Shown here piece by piece: positions 24,501 through 39,092 of a stretch of DNA of 64,000 nucleotides. Position numbers and translations under genes: made by a program. Position 1 is the stretch's first letter, and the number at the start of each line of letters is the position of its first letter. The notes beneath the pieces are model-generated. The model did no database searches. It saw only the letters and a program-made list of their open reading frames with translations, and was not told where the DNA came from. This DNA comes from Pempheris klunzingeri (lineage: Eukaryota > Chordata > Actinopteri > Acropomatiformes > Pempheridae): assembly GCF_042242105.1 (NCBI RefSeq), contig NC_092012.1:8127470-8191469 (forward strand). Direction: 5' to 3'.

Positions 24501-27500
24501 TCTAGTTTATCGTAGCTGCTGGCAGTTGAGAAAACGGGATCTCTGGTCTCCACGGTAACAGGTAGAATACACCACCATAGTACAACAAAATGGGTCAAAT
24601 GGCAGTAGTTGTTTTTACTGTGGATTAAGGTGGATTTAGCATGGGTTTGTAAATAGTTGTTTGAGTGTCATTCTCTGTTTATTTCAATCTCATTCACTCA
24701 GGTAACTACTGTGAGGTGAATCTTTGCCACAATGGAGGAACATGTGTGACCGGGGTGGGAGAGGATCCATTCATCTGTATCTGTACAGATGGCTTCGGCG
24801 GAGACACCTGCAACCTGACGGAGACAGGTACGGCAAAGGCGAACCTTGCGTTGGATGGGCACCTTTAATCATGCGCTAAAATCTCTCCCCGTCTTCCTTC
24901 TCTCAGGACCCTGCAATCCTAACCCCTGCAAGAACGACGGGTCGTGCGAGATCATCGCTCCAACCAGACGAGGAGACGTCTTCAATGAGTACATATGCAA
25001 GTGCCAGCCCGGCTTCGAGGGAGCGCACTGCCAGATCAGTAAGTTACTTCTGGACGTGATTCGAGAGTCTGAGCTGGTTCTTTTTTTTTTTCAATAGGCA
25101 GTGAAATACAAATAGCAGTAGGCTTCACTTTGAGCAGATTTCTCCATGAGTGTGAACACATGAGTTTTTTTTTCCACCCTGTCATAGCATCAGCGGTGAA
25201 AGAGGCGTAGAGTCGGTTCAGCAGCTTCATGAAAGGCTCTCATTCAGCGGCCTCTGCGGTTCATTCTGTTTGTCTAATTAGTAAAAGACCACTCCAAGTC
25301 TCTTAGCATGCAGAGGCCTTCCTCACAGGTCCGACACTGCATCTGTTTGTGCTTTAGCTGAATGAGATGAAGAATTTGATAATAGTGAATCCCATCATAT
25401 CCTCTTGACATAACATCCAAGTTGGCTTGGAATTATTGCATGTGATTGCGTTTTTTTAGCGGAAGAAAAGGAAGGAAATAGAGGATTATTTTCTAGATGT
25501 GTGAATTATACAAATCCTAAAAGGTATTTCTGACACCCATAACTTTGGAGGCTTTGTTTGTGAGACATCTGAGAGCAGATTTATTGTATAATTATAGTTT
25601 GAAAATATAACTTTAACTCCCAGGACTTTAACTTGTGGTATTATATAACATTTTTTAGTGGATGGAACAGCTCACCTCAAAGCCCAAAGCCTGACCACCA
25701 GTTATAGTGTTTGTGCAGTCTGGTCGTCAACTCCCAAATGCTTTCTAATTTTGATTCAGTCAGACGTCACTGGCTGGACTGGTGTTGCAGCACTGGAATG
25801 AGGTGGAACCTGTCCCATATATTACGAACAGTAAACATTAATTCATAGTAGTTGTTACTGCAAGTAATACTAGAAACAATTGGAAAATGAGAAATTCAGA
25901 AAGGCACTTTAAGATTTTTGGACACCATATTTCTTTAATTCATCCTTCCCCTGCATGAATGTCATATCGGCAATGTTGCAAAACATGGGAAAAATAATTC
26001 CAGATCAAATCAGTAAGGCTGTGTTGCCCTGCTCTTGGTAGGCTCACCAGTTTCTCAGTGTCAGCTGTGTGTTGCCAGTGTTGTCACACACATGCAGGCA
26101 TGTGTTTCTAAGTTGTGACCAATCCTCTTAGTGTTAACAGGAACAAGAATTACACAGACCCATGTGGCATTACGTCAACCTTTCCTCTGCCTCATTCTGA
26201 AATCTGGTAGAGTGTCTTAGGATTAGTGGGACGGGTTACAAGAAGGCTCGACAAAAATGGATTTCTGTGGTAGAAAAATGGGTTGGACTTCAAGAGAAGA
26301 ATGATTCTTTGCAGTAAACTGAGAGGCCTCAGCATCCTTCACGCTTCACTTGCTTTGTGTGAAGAGGCTCCTGGTCTCTGGCGATAAAGTCCAGTCTTGG
26401 CCAGTGGTCACACACACGATGTCCACCCCGCCCTCATGGCGTGTTTATATAAGAACCTATGCACCACAGAAAGCTGAGAACTGGTGGAGACTGTACCCAT
26501 GTGTGCTCTTTGTACTAAAATCTTTAAACTTATATTCTAAACATATATTCCAGTGAGGAAAACTGAGGCTGGTCAGGTTTCATTCCTTTATCCATCAAAG
26601 TGAACGCTGACCTGAAGTACAGATTTTCTTTAAATTCCTCTATCTTGTTTCAGTGGCATCTTATTTTGTATTGACATTAACACTATTGATCCATGATCAT
26701 ATAATCTGGCTCGATGCAATTTCAGTCAATTCTAATGCCAATGCTTTTTCTCCTATTTCTGTTTCACAGCTTTTAAACTCAGTATAGGGTTCTTTTTTTA
26801 TTCTATGATTAGATTAACTCAAGTAAAACAGCATATTATTTTGCTGGCAGCTTAATTTATACACACGAGGAATATAAATTGCAGTACAAAACAAATTAAT
26901 GCATAAAATGAAGCTTTCTAAGATTATTTCTAAGAACTTCTCGTCTTAGACCAATCAACAGGTAAAGACACAGAGTAGCTTTGTGTTACATTGATTGATC
27001 CACTCGGCTGTGATTTCCTAGTTGTGTCCAGCTGTGGGTTTCAAAGTGGATCCTCTTGCAGCAAACAACAGGGAGCGGAGCTGCACTCAGACCTGATCAG
27101 GCTGCAGTGACGACGGTCTCAGTGCATTGATTAGGGCCAGGAAAACCTAAACATACATCATAATCCAGTGAAAAGCAACATCCCTGACAGAACTACTGTT
27201 TTTGACCGGATCGTGATGCATATAAGTGATGACTATCATTATCATCATTACCTATCATTACCAAGGGATCTTAATACAGGTCCTGCAGTGACACTGTCTG
27301 TCTTTTCAGCTACCCGGTGTCTCCCTAGGACTCAGCAGTAAATAGAACAAAGTATTCACAGTGAGGTCTGTTGTTATGTTGTTTAGTTGGTGTTTTGTTT
27401 GCTCTAACGTCTGAGTAATATTTGAATTGTTGTCAGGGTTGTCTAGTATCAGATTAACTGTAATCGGTATTACATAATCAGATTTCAAAAAATAAGTAAC

Positions 27501-30500
27501 TATAATCAGCCCAGATTGCATTTTTAAAAACTGCAATTAGATTATATTTACATTGTCATGGATTAGTTCATTACAAATTTGATTACGCCTTTAGAATCTG
27601 GCAATCTCAAAATTATAAACCTTTTTTTTTTCTCATGAAAACCATCAGTATCAACTCATTAATAGCATACCTGACACAGACAAGTGCTCCACTTTGTGGC
27701 GAGGGAAAACTGAGCGGTGTTGAGTCAGGATGGAGGGTTCAAGCAGCAGTCGTCCCTCCAAAACAGCCTCCCATTCGTTCCCATTCACTCACAGAAAAGT
27801 CTGTCACACTAACACAAAAGAGATCCCACAGTAGAACACACACAGTACAACTGTGGTTAGTGCCAGTTTTTGTAAGGCTGATTTGATTTGAACTATATGA
27901 ACTTTAAATGCTGAACATGAAAAATGCATTTTATTTGCATTAAAAACGTTTTGAGATGTTAAAGGATAAGAAAAGAATATTTGTGTGAATGTGAAAGTAT
28001 TCAGATTAAGTAAAGTTTTTTGTAATCCAATGTATCACTTTACTAATTGCAAATTATTAACATGTGATTTGCATTCAGCACCTGACTACATTTCAAAGTA
28101 ATCTGGCCCAACCTTTATTTTCATTGCTCTTAAAATACTGAATTTCTGCATTGATCCCACTGCTCTACTCAAACCATGCAGACATGCTGTGCAAGCACAC
28201 CATCTTGTGATTATCAGGGAGCATTGCATGGGCTTTTTCTCAAAGGGGATACAATGACCACATGCTTGCTTTTTTTTTTTTATCGTGGTTACTGTAGAGG
28301 AAGGCAGGGCCTTTATTTGTGGAACAGGATCTTTATTAGAAGGAGGAAAAGCTCCCATATGACATTTATCAACTAATTCCACTTCAGTCAGCTGAAATAC
28401 AAAATTGATTCCAAAGAGCCCGTCTCCTGCATCTGCTCACACTCATCGAGTCACAGCACAAAATTAAACAATTATCAGCTGTGACCTCTCACCCCTAACC
28501 CGCTGTGCCCTTTAAACTGAGTGCCCTGTCTCCTCAGTGTTGCCCTCAGGGGCATTTCTGTCATCGTGTTAGATTTAAGAGAAACTAGTTGTCACCAACT
28601 GTATTTTCCAGACACAGTGAGGCTTTTGTGTCGCTCCACCTGTCTCACCTCTCCCCGAGCCGTTTGTGGGCAGGTGTGCGCTACATCTCCAGCAATCATC
28701 TTTTTTTTTTTTTGGTGATTGTTGCGTTTCACTGAACATTTAACCAGTTCATGACCAAAGGTGGCTCGATGGGTTGAAAATCGCACATTAAGTTGTTTTT
28801 TGTTTTTTTTTCAGATGTGAATGACTGTGCCGATCAGCCCTGTAAGAATGGAGGCAAATGTCGAGATCTTGATGGAGACTACACCTGCCAGTGCCCTTCA
28901 CCGTATGTTGGAAAGCAGTGTCAGCTACGTAAGTTCTTCAGTCCAATCCAATCCAATCCAACTTTATTTATATAGCATATTTAAAAGCAACAACAGTTGA
29001 TTCATAGTAATGAATAGAATAGCAAAAACCATATAACAAAAACATATAGAAACACAATAAAATACCAGTTTAGCAGACAAAAGGACAATACAATAACTAA
29101 AGCAAAGGGCAGCTTTCATACTGAGTTAAATCTGAATAAACGTGTGTTTTAAGGTTGGATTTAAAAACAGGCAGTGTAGGGGTCTGCCTTTCCAGAGCCT
29201 GGGAGCTACTACTACAAAGGTGCAATCTCCCCTTCAGCTGTGGTGGTAACACTAAAATCTTGAAATCAATCCCAGTCACTTGGTTTTCCTGAAAAAACCT
29301 CTTTGGGAAATCGTCCAAATGACCTAATACGATATTGAATAAGTTGCTTAGAGTGTTTGAAGATCCTGAAGTACTTCACTGATTTGTGATTTACTCAAAC
29401 ATGTAGTAAGTAAAAGTAAGACATTAATATTTGAAACCTTGTAAAATACAGAATTAAGTGTCTAAAAATAAAAATTTTAAGCACCATAGTTAAATTATAT
29501 GGGCACTAAACAAACTGTTGCACTGATGACATTCAAACTGTGGAGTGGTAAAATGACTCAAAACCAGGAGTAAAAAAAATTACGTACTTCTACCCTCGGT
29601 AACAGTTTTAATGGCTGTGTCCCAGGTTGCATTTCTCTGCTGGGGATGGAGGGAGGATCAATCGTGGAGTCCCAGATTACAGCATCCTCTGTGCACTACG
29701 GCGTTCTGGGCCTGCAGCGTTGGGGACCGGAGTTGGCTCGACTCAACAACCAGGGCATCGTCAACGCCTGGACGTCAGCCACCCACGACAGGAACCCCTG
29801 GATCGAGGTGAGAGAGGTGGACACTTTAAAATTCAAATGACATTGACCAGTGAGACCTGTGAAGTTGGCTAATACTTGACCTCTTGTTAAAAAAAAAAAA
29901 CCAGATTGACATGCAGAAGAAGATGCGTCTGACGGGCATCATCACTCAGGGTGCCAGTCGCATGGGCACGGCCGAGTACATCAAGGCCTTCAAGGTGGCG
30001 AGCAGCTTTGATGGAGACGCTTATACCACTTACAGAGTGGAAGGCCAACGGAGGGACAGGGTGAGAGGACTTGATGATGTGAACAGCAGATCTCACTGAA
30101 AACTCCTCTTTCTTCAGCACACTCACCGTATTTCCTGTGTCTGCAGGTTTTCGTGGGCAACACCGACAACGACAGCACGAAGACCAACCTTTTTGACCCT
30201 CCTATCGTGGCCCAGTACATCCGCATCATCCCTGTGGTCTGTCGCAGGGCCTGCACGCTGCGCATGGAGCTGGTGGGCTGTGAACTCAATGGTAAGCACA
30301 CAGACAACATACAGCACAATGCCAATACAGTTCAGACACGTGGCAGTGAATAATGGCAGATCAAAAAACAAACGTGATATTAATAAAAAAGGACACGTGA
30401 CCTACGTCGAGTTCAAGTTATAGCCTCTGTGAACTTTCCATTTTGAGCAAAGGTTAAAACAACATGTGTGAATATGTATAAGATCCCCTGAGGTGGGGAA

Positions 30501-32268
30501 AAGTTAGGAAAGTCTCTTTTGTTTAACTTTTCCTTTGTCTCTTGTTTTACTGTGTTGGTTTCCTCTTGCTGTGGTTACACTGACAGTCAAAACAGTTTGT
30601 CAGCTACATAATACGGTCTCCATCTAGCCGTGGTCAGATGGAAGATGTGCAGTATAAACAGCTTTCTGTGCAGAAACCTCACTGTGCAAAAATAAAAGCG
30701 ATGCTTCCAAGAACATACAGACAGAAACACACACATTTGTGCTTTTTTTTTTCCACCTCCTCTCTTTTGTCTTTTGTCCATTTCGCACGTAATCATTTAC
30801 AGAGAAACATGATCAATGTGTACACACTGCATATGTAGCTCTATGCAGCTTATCGCATGCATTCTCCTGCCGTGCGCCTCTTTTTGTTCCTTCTGCTTGG
30901 TAGTTGGTGGGTGTAAAATTGATTTTAATCTGTCACTTTGTTCTGAAGATTTTCTTCAAATGAGGATGAAGGGTGAAGTTTTCTTGTCTTTTCTTTGGGT
31001 GTACTCATTTTTCCCCCCTCTTTCTTCTCTCTCTCTGCCACTTCGGTTTTCCCTCCCTCCGTCTTTCCATCTGCTCTCGATTCACAGTTTATTCAAACAC
31101 GGCAGGTTGCTCAGAGGCTCTGGGAATGAAGTCTCGGCTAATCTCAGACGGGCAGCTTTCAGCCTCCAGCTCGTTCCGCACGTGGGGCATCGATACCTTC
31201 ACGTGGTATCCTCAGTTTGCCCGCCTGGATAAGCAGGGAAAGACAAACGCCTGGTCTCCTGCCCACAACAACCGCTCAGAGTGGATCCAGGTGAGAGCGT
31301 CTTTAGCGGTAAAAAGGTCCTCTGAAGCCAGCAGAGGCTGCGGAGTGTAACTGATATTCTTTGTCCCATCACCAGGTCGATCTAGAGAAGACAAAACGCC
31401 TCACAGGCATCATCACTCAGGGTGCCAAGGACTTTGGGGTGGTACAGTTTGTGTCGGTGTTTAAAGTTGCTTACAGTAACGATGGCGATACATGGAGCGT
31501 GGTGAAGGAGGAGAGCACCGGCAATGATAAGGTCAATAATATTTATTTCCCTACTACAGTATGCAGTATATGTATGTCTTAGTAACCAACTCTCAATTCA
31601 ATGAAGATCATTTAATGCCTCTTTTTTGAAGTGTTTTTTTTTTTTTTTTTTACATAAAGCCCAGTCTTATAGCTTTCAGTTTGTAAAATTAAGTCCAAAA
31701 TGTTGCACATAATTCAGCTTCCCTCTCCGTTCTTTCTTGATTCTGATGTATTTTTGGCTCTTGTTGGAGATTTGGAAGGCATCTCATCACTGTAGCCTCT
31801 TTCCCTGAGATGATCCAGTGAACCTGTAAAACGAGCTTTGATGTTTTTACTGAGCACAGAGCTAGTTGGTTCGTGGCATAATGATGCTGCCCGGGGGCTT
31901 AGTCTGAATGCTCTGAGCGTCTGGGTGGGGCTGCTGGGGGGGGGGGTAAGGTTTCAGAAGGCAGCACAGCCCAGTTTGATTAACAACCCATGATGACTAT
32001 TGGCCAGTAAGACACTTGGTGGATGTATTCACCAAATGTGCACATCACAGTGTCACAAGATTGTAAACCTCCTCATCATTCTCTTGATCGATTATAATTT
32101 TTTTTTCTATTTTACTATTTGCAGCTTTTCCAAGGCAACACTGACAACAACATCCATAAGAAGAATCTGTTTGAGCCTCCATTCTACGCCCGTTATGTCA
32201 GAGTCATCCCCTGGGAGTGGCACGAGCGCATCACCCTACGCATGGAGCTGCTGGGCTGCGATGACTAG
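21558..32268 (+). CDS. mfge8: Lactadherin (MFG-E8), three EGF plus two discoidin domains, 471-477 aa
   Basis: Coding exons: 21558-21633, 24702-24827, 24907-25038, 28815-28928, 29626-29807, 29905-30060, 30147-30291, 31088-31290 (or from 31106), 31376-31531 and 32125-32268. All junctions are GT-AG and the frame stays open for 1,434 nt. The product is secreted: residues 1-25 form a signal peptide. EGF1 spans about 28-65. EGF2 (about 69-110) carries an RGD at 89-91. EGF3 (from about 112) begins NVNDC and has the C-x-D-x4-Y-x-C hydroxylation/calcium pattern. Two F5/8-type C domains follow, the second ending at LGCDD. MFG-E8 bridges phosphatidylserine on apoptotic cells (C domains) to alpha-v integrins (RGD) for engulfment. 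Three EGFs and CSEALGM also resemble the paralogue EDIL3, but abhd2 and hapln3 as neighbours, and C-domain wording, favour mfge8. EDIL3 would be expected beside hapln1. Confidence 0.93.
21634..24701. other. mfge8 intron 1, no internal feature recognised
   Basis: This 3.1-kb intron separates the signal-peptide exon from EGF1. It starts with GTAAGT and ends in TCACTCAG. I see no coding segment or clear mobile element. First introns of this kind often hold enhancers, but none is identifiable here. Confidence 0.6.
25039..28814. other. mfge8 intron 3, with one repeat-derived region
   Basis: This 3.8-kb intron lies between the RGD-bearing EGF2 exon and EGF3. Its right part (about 27420-28112) is repeat-derived. 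Poly-T runs occur at 28268-28280 and 28690-28703. No coding feature is supported elsewhere. Confidence 0.6.
27420..28112. repeat. GTAATC/GATTAC-type fish repeat, probably non-autonomous DNA element
   Basis: The left part holds repeated TAATC and AGATTA words with TAACTATAATCAGCCCAGATTGCA. The right part ends CTACATTTCAAAGTAATCTGG followed by CCCAACC. When the right end is reverse-complemented it opens GGTTGGGCCAGATTACTTTG, loosely matching GGGTTGTCTAGTATCAGATTA on the left, so the ends look like diverged inverted repeats. The pattern is common in teleosts. Exact edges and family are uncertain. Confidence 0.4.
28941..29330. repeat. Interspersed repeat starting (CCAAT)n-ACTTTATTTATATAGC
   Basis: Three or four CCAAT pentamers are followed by ACTTTATTTATATAGCATAT, a start seen in very many teleost dispersed repeats. 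The minus-strand frame 29097-29318 (ending [17 protein letters not shown]) is a familiar by-product of this repeat, not a gene. It begins 12 nt after the donor of the mfge8 EGF3 exon. Confidence 0.6.
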
Positions 32269-33062
32269 AAGCTCATCGGTCACCGTCTAACCAGTGCTCC
32301 ATCCTCATCCGGTCGCTCCGGCTCCTCCAACCACAGCAGAGGAGCGGATGTAGAACAAATCGTCATTTGTTTGTCTGGATAAAAATCCTGTCGGCTGCTG
32401 GGACTTTAACACACGTAGCACTTTCTGACTAGTGACTTTTTTTATGCTTGTGTTAATAGACTTATTTGACATCGAATCTTCTATGAAGCAATTTGAATTT
32501 TAATAGCTTTGGATATAAACAGAATGTGCATAGATTTGTTCCTAGCCCATTTTATTTGCTCCTTCCAAGAGTTCTCTGAAGCCTGGAGACTTGATAATAG
32601 CGTCCTCCACCACTTCCAGTTGTACTGCAAGCTAAATTGCCAGTTTTAAGCTTTTTCTGTCCCTCCCTTGCAGTCCTACACCAGTTAACAACCCGGCTAT
32701 TTCTTGTAGTTTTAACAGCCTGCAGAGGACAGATGACAAACATCCACATCAGCATACCCACTATACACATTTTCAAACTGCTGTTTCGTTACTCGAGCAC
32801 AAACCAGCATTATGATGCAGGGCCTGTGCAATATAGGGTATATTTTGGCATTTTCAACCATATCGGAAGATAAAATATGTCCAAGAGTAGACAATTAAAA
32901 TGTTCACCTTTGAGCTGCAGCACACTGATCTGACAAACTGAAGGAGTGACGTCTGTTTTTTACGCATTTTAGCAGGTTTTTCAGCTTCATCCTTACATAT
33001 AATTTCATTGTGATTTAATCCTTTTTACAACAAATGTGAAATATATAGAAAGATGTGTAGAA

Positions 33063-33068
33063 AATAAA
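33063..33068 (+). terminator. mfge8: mfge8 polyadenylation signal
   Basis: AATAAA about 795 nt after the stop codon, followed within 20-40 nt by a T-rich tract at 33084-33098. It would give a 3' UTR of about 0.8 kb. Confidence 0.7.
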
Positions 33069-33099
33069 CATTGTTTTACACTCTTTTTTTTTTTTTATT

Positions 33100-34478
33100 C
33101 ATTGTTGGTCTTAAAGTGAGATCATTTATTAAATGTGAAAAGAACTCTATGTATGTGTTTTCTTTTCAATCAAGAGAAACAAAACATGTCTCTGTCATGT
33201 TTTAGCATGAGCTGGTATTAATGAATGCCACCAGTTATATAAGAATTTATTTCCCACTTGCTGGTGGAGTCCTATGTGCTCAGACAATGTCCATGTCAGA
33301 GTGGATGTTGGTGGCTGATTTCTGCATGAGCAGACTGGTCAGTGAGGCCACATACGGTCCAGGAGGCACAAAGGGAGCAGCATGAAGGAGAAGAACATGC
33401 TCATTAAACAGGACTGCTGCTCACCATTAAAGGGGGCATCTCTGCATTGCTCAGATGCTGATAACATCTAGAAAATAGACCTGCTTTTGCAACACATTAG
33501 AAGACTGCAGTAGGATTTTGTATTTGACCTGAAAGCCTCACATGAAACGGAATTAAACATTTCAAAGAAGAACCTGCTGTCAGTTCGGCTTTCTTGCACA
33601 AAGTACAAACTGTCCCAACCACGTAAAGATGTTGTCAGTCTTCTCCATGCTGGACTACCGGGCTTTGACCTGCTGTTTACAAGAGTAATTACACCCTGTT
33701 AGCCACTCATCTCTCTAAGCTCACAGTTCTGGTATGTTTGGCCCCTGGCAACCGCTTTCATCTCTATGAAATAACTGCGGCGGAGGACGGAGCATCTCTG
33801 GCACATCTGTCCTCGCTGTGCATGCCTGTGTCTACTGTATGTGGATGTTTTCCGCAACACAGCGGGGCTTCCTATAAAAGATCATAGTGCTTCCAGGAAA
33901 ACACAGCTGCTGGCTGGAGACTACATGGAGACCCTTTGCAACAAAACATCTGCTTTCACACAGTTTAGGAGGGATGCAAAAGAGCTTTCCCCTCAAGATG
34001 CTCATCCACAGACAGCTGCACAACGTGAGCCTATTTGTTAGGGTTGGTCCCACTGTAATAAAATAATGATAATAACAATACAATGATAGTGATCCTGTAA
34101 TTTATGTTTATGGGAACAGGACCAGAACAACACCACTTAGTGCACCTTTAAATGTTATCACTTTCTCTAAAAATCATAATTGTACTTCAGCTCATATTAT
34201 TAAAGCAGATTTAACAGTCAGCACTGAATGACAAAAATCCCAATGAACAGAATGGACTGGTAGATAAAAACAAAACTTGTTGTGGTCTTTCAGAAAAATT
34301 ATTTTTTGCTTTTAAACCTTTGGATTTCCTGTATTTTTGCACAGTGATGGAAACTGCAACAAAGTAAAATTTTACAACAGTAAAGTGTTAAAGACTAAAC
34401 CAAAAGCAAGCATTTTTTTTCTTCATGATTAGTGTAGGTCTACTTGAACTATAAATGCCCCTCCACTCAGTGGCTGCA

Positions 34479-34479
<1 letters not shown>
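33100..34479. other. mfge8-hapln3 intergenic spacer
   Basis: No gene, RNA or clear mobile element is recognised in this 1.4 kb. Short ORFs here lack family features. The spacer ends in a (CA)n tract just before the predicted hapln3 leader. Confidence 0.6.

Positions 34480-34510
<31 letters not shown>
34480..34510. repeat. (CA)n microsatellite upstream of hapln3
   Basis: About 31 bases of pure alternating AC, immediately upstream of the predicted hapln3 first exon. Confidence 0.95.
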
Positions 34511-34514
<4 letters not shown>

Positions 34515-34519
34515 GGTTT

Positions 34520-34817
34520 CCAGCCTGAGCTGTTCTTTCAGTTGTAGCAGCAGAGCAGCATTACAGCCCTGCAGCCCCTCTGCGAACAGTCAGGATACAT
34601 CTTATTATTAACTGAGCGTGTTTTTTTTTTTAAATCATCGATCAGACTGGAGGAGACTAATGACTGACCTGTGATTGCTGCTTTTTGAACCCTGACCAGA
34701 AAATCCTGATTAGTTTCCAGCAGACTTTTGCGCATCATTTTCTCCTTCTCCTCGGAGTCACAGCTTTTCTTCAGGGGATTTAAACCACGCAAGCAGAATA
34801 TCGAGGTATTTTTGGCG
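34520..34817 (+). other. hapln3: Predicted hapln3 first (non-coding) exon
   Basis: A GTAAGT donor follows position 34817, and the next coding exon has a clear acceptor before 35305 (CTCTCCACAG). The 5' edge is a guess placed after the (CA)n tract. No ATG in this block continues into the hapln3 frame. Confidence 0.45.
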
Positions 34818-35362
34818 GTAAGTGAAGAAAATAAATGTGAATAAAATTACTGAGCGTAAAATATAGTCCGTGATCTGTACAAAACGGGTCTTTATGGGTC
34901 AGATGAGCCTTTCACATTACATTTGTTTTAATGTATTAGACCTGTTTCATTTCGACTTCTTTTTGTTCTCACTTGGCCTCCAGGTGTGTTATGTTCTTAA
35001 ACTGAGTGAATAATTGCCACAGGTCGAATATTTGTATACCTGCAAAGAAAACCATCATGCAAACCAACAACATTTATATCTTTTAAATCAGTAACTCGTT
35101 TTTTTTGTAGGGACACAATGCAGAAGCAACATGTTCACTGACTCTTAAAGCACAAAAAAAGCTGTTGAAGAGACAAAATGTATAGTTTGATAGAGTTTAC
35201 TGGCATCATGGTATCATGCTGCCCTCTGCTGGCACTGTCCGGTATTAAAGAGACAGCAGGTTGTGTGTTCATATTAATCAGATTTATCAGGTTTCTCTCC
35301 ACAGACTTGAGGGCTGCAGAGACATCATTCAGGATCAGGATTTTGTCATTGCAGCCAGGACG

Positions 35363-37285
<1,923 letters not shown>

Positions 37286-37559
37286 ATGGACCCCTTCTAC
37301 GGGGCCAGAAATTTAAAGTTGACAGATTTTCCAAAAACATGTATCCTTATGAGAAAGTTGCTTCATTGACTCTGTACACCGCCCCTCTGGTAATTTTACT
37401 TCATTGTATTGTATTTTTCTATTAGTATATTCTCTTTGTGACTTTGTCTGTTTGTACACAAGAACAAAGCATTTACTTTACTGTGACGTTGTCTCGCCAT
37501 TTATGAGAATTTATATAATTATATTATATTTTATAAGCTATTGAAATGACCATATGCAA

Positions 37560-37565
37560 AATAAA
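37560..37565 (+). terminator. hapln3: hapln3 polyadenylation signal
   Basis: AATAAA about 275 nt after the stop codon, the first good hexamer on the plus strand. Confidence 0.65.
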
Positions 37566-38967
37566 ATTTTAACTTTGAATTCTGTTAACTGATGAACCTG
37601 ACGTGTGCTTCAAAGCTAATAAGTGAATTATTTTGTTTTTAACGGTTTACTGTATAACCACATACCTCATTAAAGCAGGTGCTGAGTGATCACTTCTCAT
37701 ATCATTGGATATCTAACTTATTTTTGTATAACAATTGCTTTTCCTAGCTATTAAAATCACTGTACAGACAATTCTCCGCTTTATCTCTCCTTTAAGACGC
37801 CCACAAACACACAACTGAAACAACAGTTGTCTTAACCACAGATATCTTTAGCATCGAAGACAGAAAAGACAAAACGTTTCTGAAGGCCAGTCAATCCAGG
37901 AGCTATATTTGAACAATATCTTGATTTGTTTTAGGCATTTGAGAAAAACTGGCCTGAGGATTTATAATGTCATGTTATAATTGCATACATCTTTGGTTAT
38001 CATTAACCATACATCTGTCTAACTGTGTCAAAAGAATAGATCTTAACAAAATGTGTAAATTTACTTTGTACACTACATTTTCATTCAGAACTATTTTGTT
38101 TATAGCTTCTCTTAAACATACAGATTAGTGCTCCACAAAAGGAAATTCACTCTGTGGTTGTAGGTGTACTGAAAATAGGAAAAGCAGCTGTTAGCAGCAT
38201 ACTGGACTGAAGATTATTCATCCAGAAGAGATGTTCTCGAGTCTGATCAAACTCATTCAATCAGGAAATGACGCTGAAGCTTCTGACATTTATGTAATTT
38301 AAACAAATGTGGGGTCCATTAAACAAAGGTGATTCAAGTGGTAGCAGCAGCATGTTCCACAAATCAGTCACTGACAGACTTTCAGGTAAATTTGTGAGTC
38401 CTCCTGGGTTTTTGTTTGAATATGAGTCTCAGAAATAAAATAATAAAAAGACTTGAAAGACACTGAAACTCTGCTTCTTATAATTCTTTCAATAAAAAAT
38501 TGAGTTTCCTATTCAAACTTTCGCCCTTTTGATTCTGCAGAATTACTTTTTAATGGGTATTAATCGGCTTAACTTCTTTGCTAACTGACTCCTGGTCTGT
38601 TCCGATGTTTTCTATCGTGAAAAATGTTTTACTTTGACTTTTTTTTAAAGGGTTAAAGTTCTCACAGTGACAGTCCAGTGCTTTGGATTTAAATTAAAGT
38701 GTTAACACACATACCAAATACCCATTATTATGGTTGGCATTAGCTAAACTGGGTTAACTTGGCATATTTGCTAATAAGACAACAGCTCTGAGGTGTTTGG
38801 TTTACTAACTTGGCAAGGTTGAAAAGTGAGAATAACACCACTATCACATGTGAATGAATGGTTATAATGAAAAACAGTTAAAATTATTATTGTCATTCGT
38901 TCACGTTTTTGCTTACTTTATCCATTGATCCCACAGAAAAGTTAACAACTTCTACAATAGATATTTT

Positions 38968-39092
38968 CTTTTCTTCTTCTTCTTCTGCTGCTGCTGTTTC
39001 TTCTTCTTCTTCTTCTTCTTCTTCTTCTTCTTGGCGGTTGGCAGACCATCCGACAGATGCATTACCGCCACCTACAGGACAGGATTGGAAAA
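38968..39092. repeat. (TTC)n with attached fish repeat tail
   Basis: A TTC/TGC trinucleotide tract is followed by TTGGCGGTTGGCAGACC and GCATTACCGCCACCTACAGG. I know this tract-plus-tail combination from other teleost loci, so it is one mobile-derived repeat and not a simple microsatellite. Confidence 0.6.

Noticed and set aside
29097-29318. 73-codon minus-strand ORF in an mfge8 intron
   Set aside because: It is a known type of by-product of the ACTTTATTTATATAGC interspersed repeat, not a gene.
30816-31350. Overlapping plus-strand ORFs of 138 and 125 codons
   Set aside because: Only the part from 31088 or 31106 to 31290 in the second frame is real (mfge8 C2 exon). The rest is intron read-through and an out-of-frame shadow.
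21558-32268. Annotating the EGF-discoidin gene as edil3 (del-1)
   Set aside because: Domain layout fits EDIL3, but the neighbours abhd2 and hapln3 are those of MFGE8; EDIL3 would sit beside hapln1 and versican.
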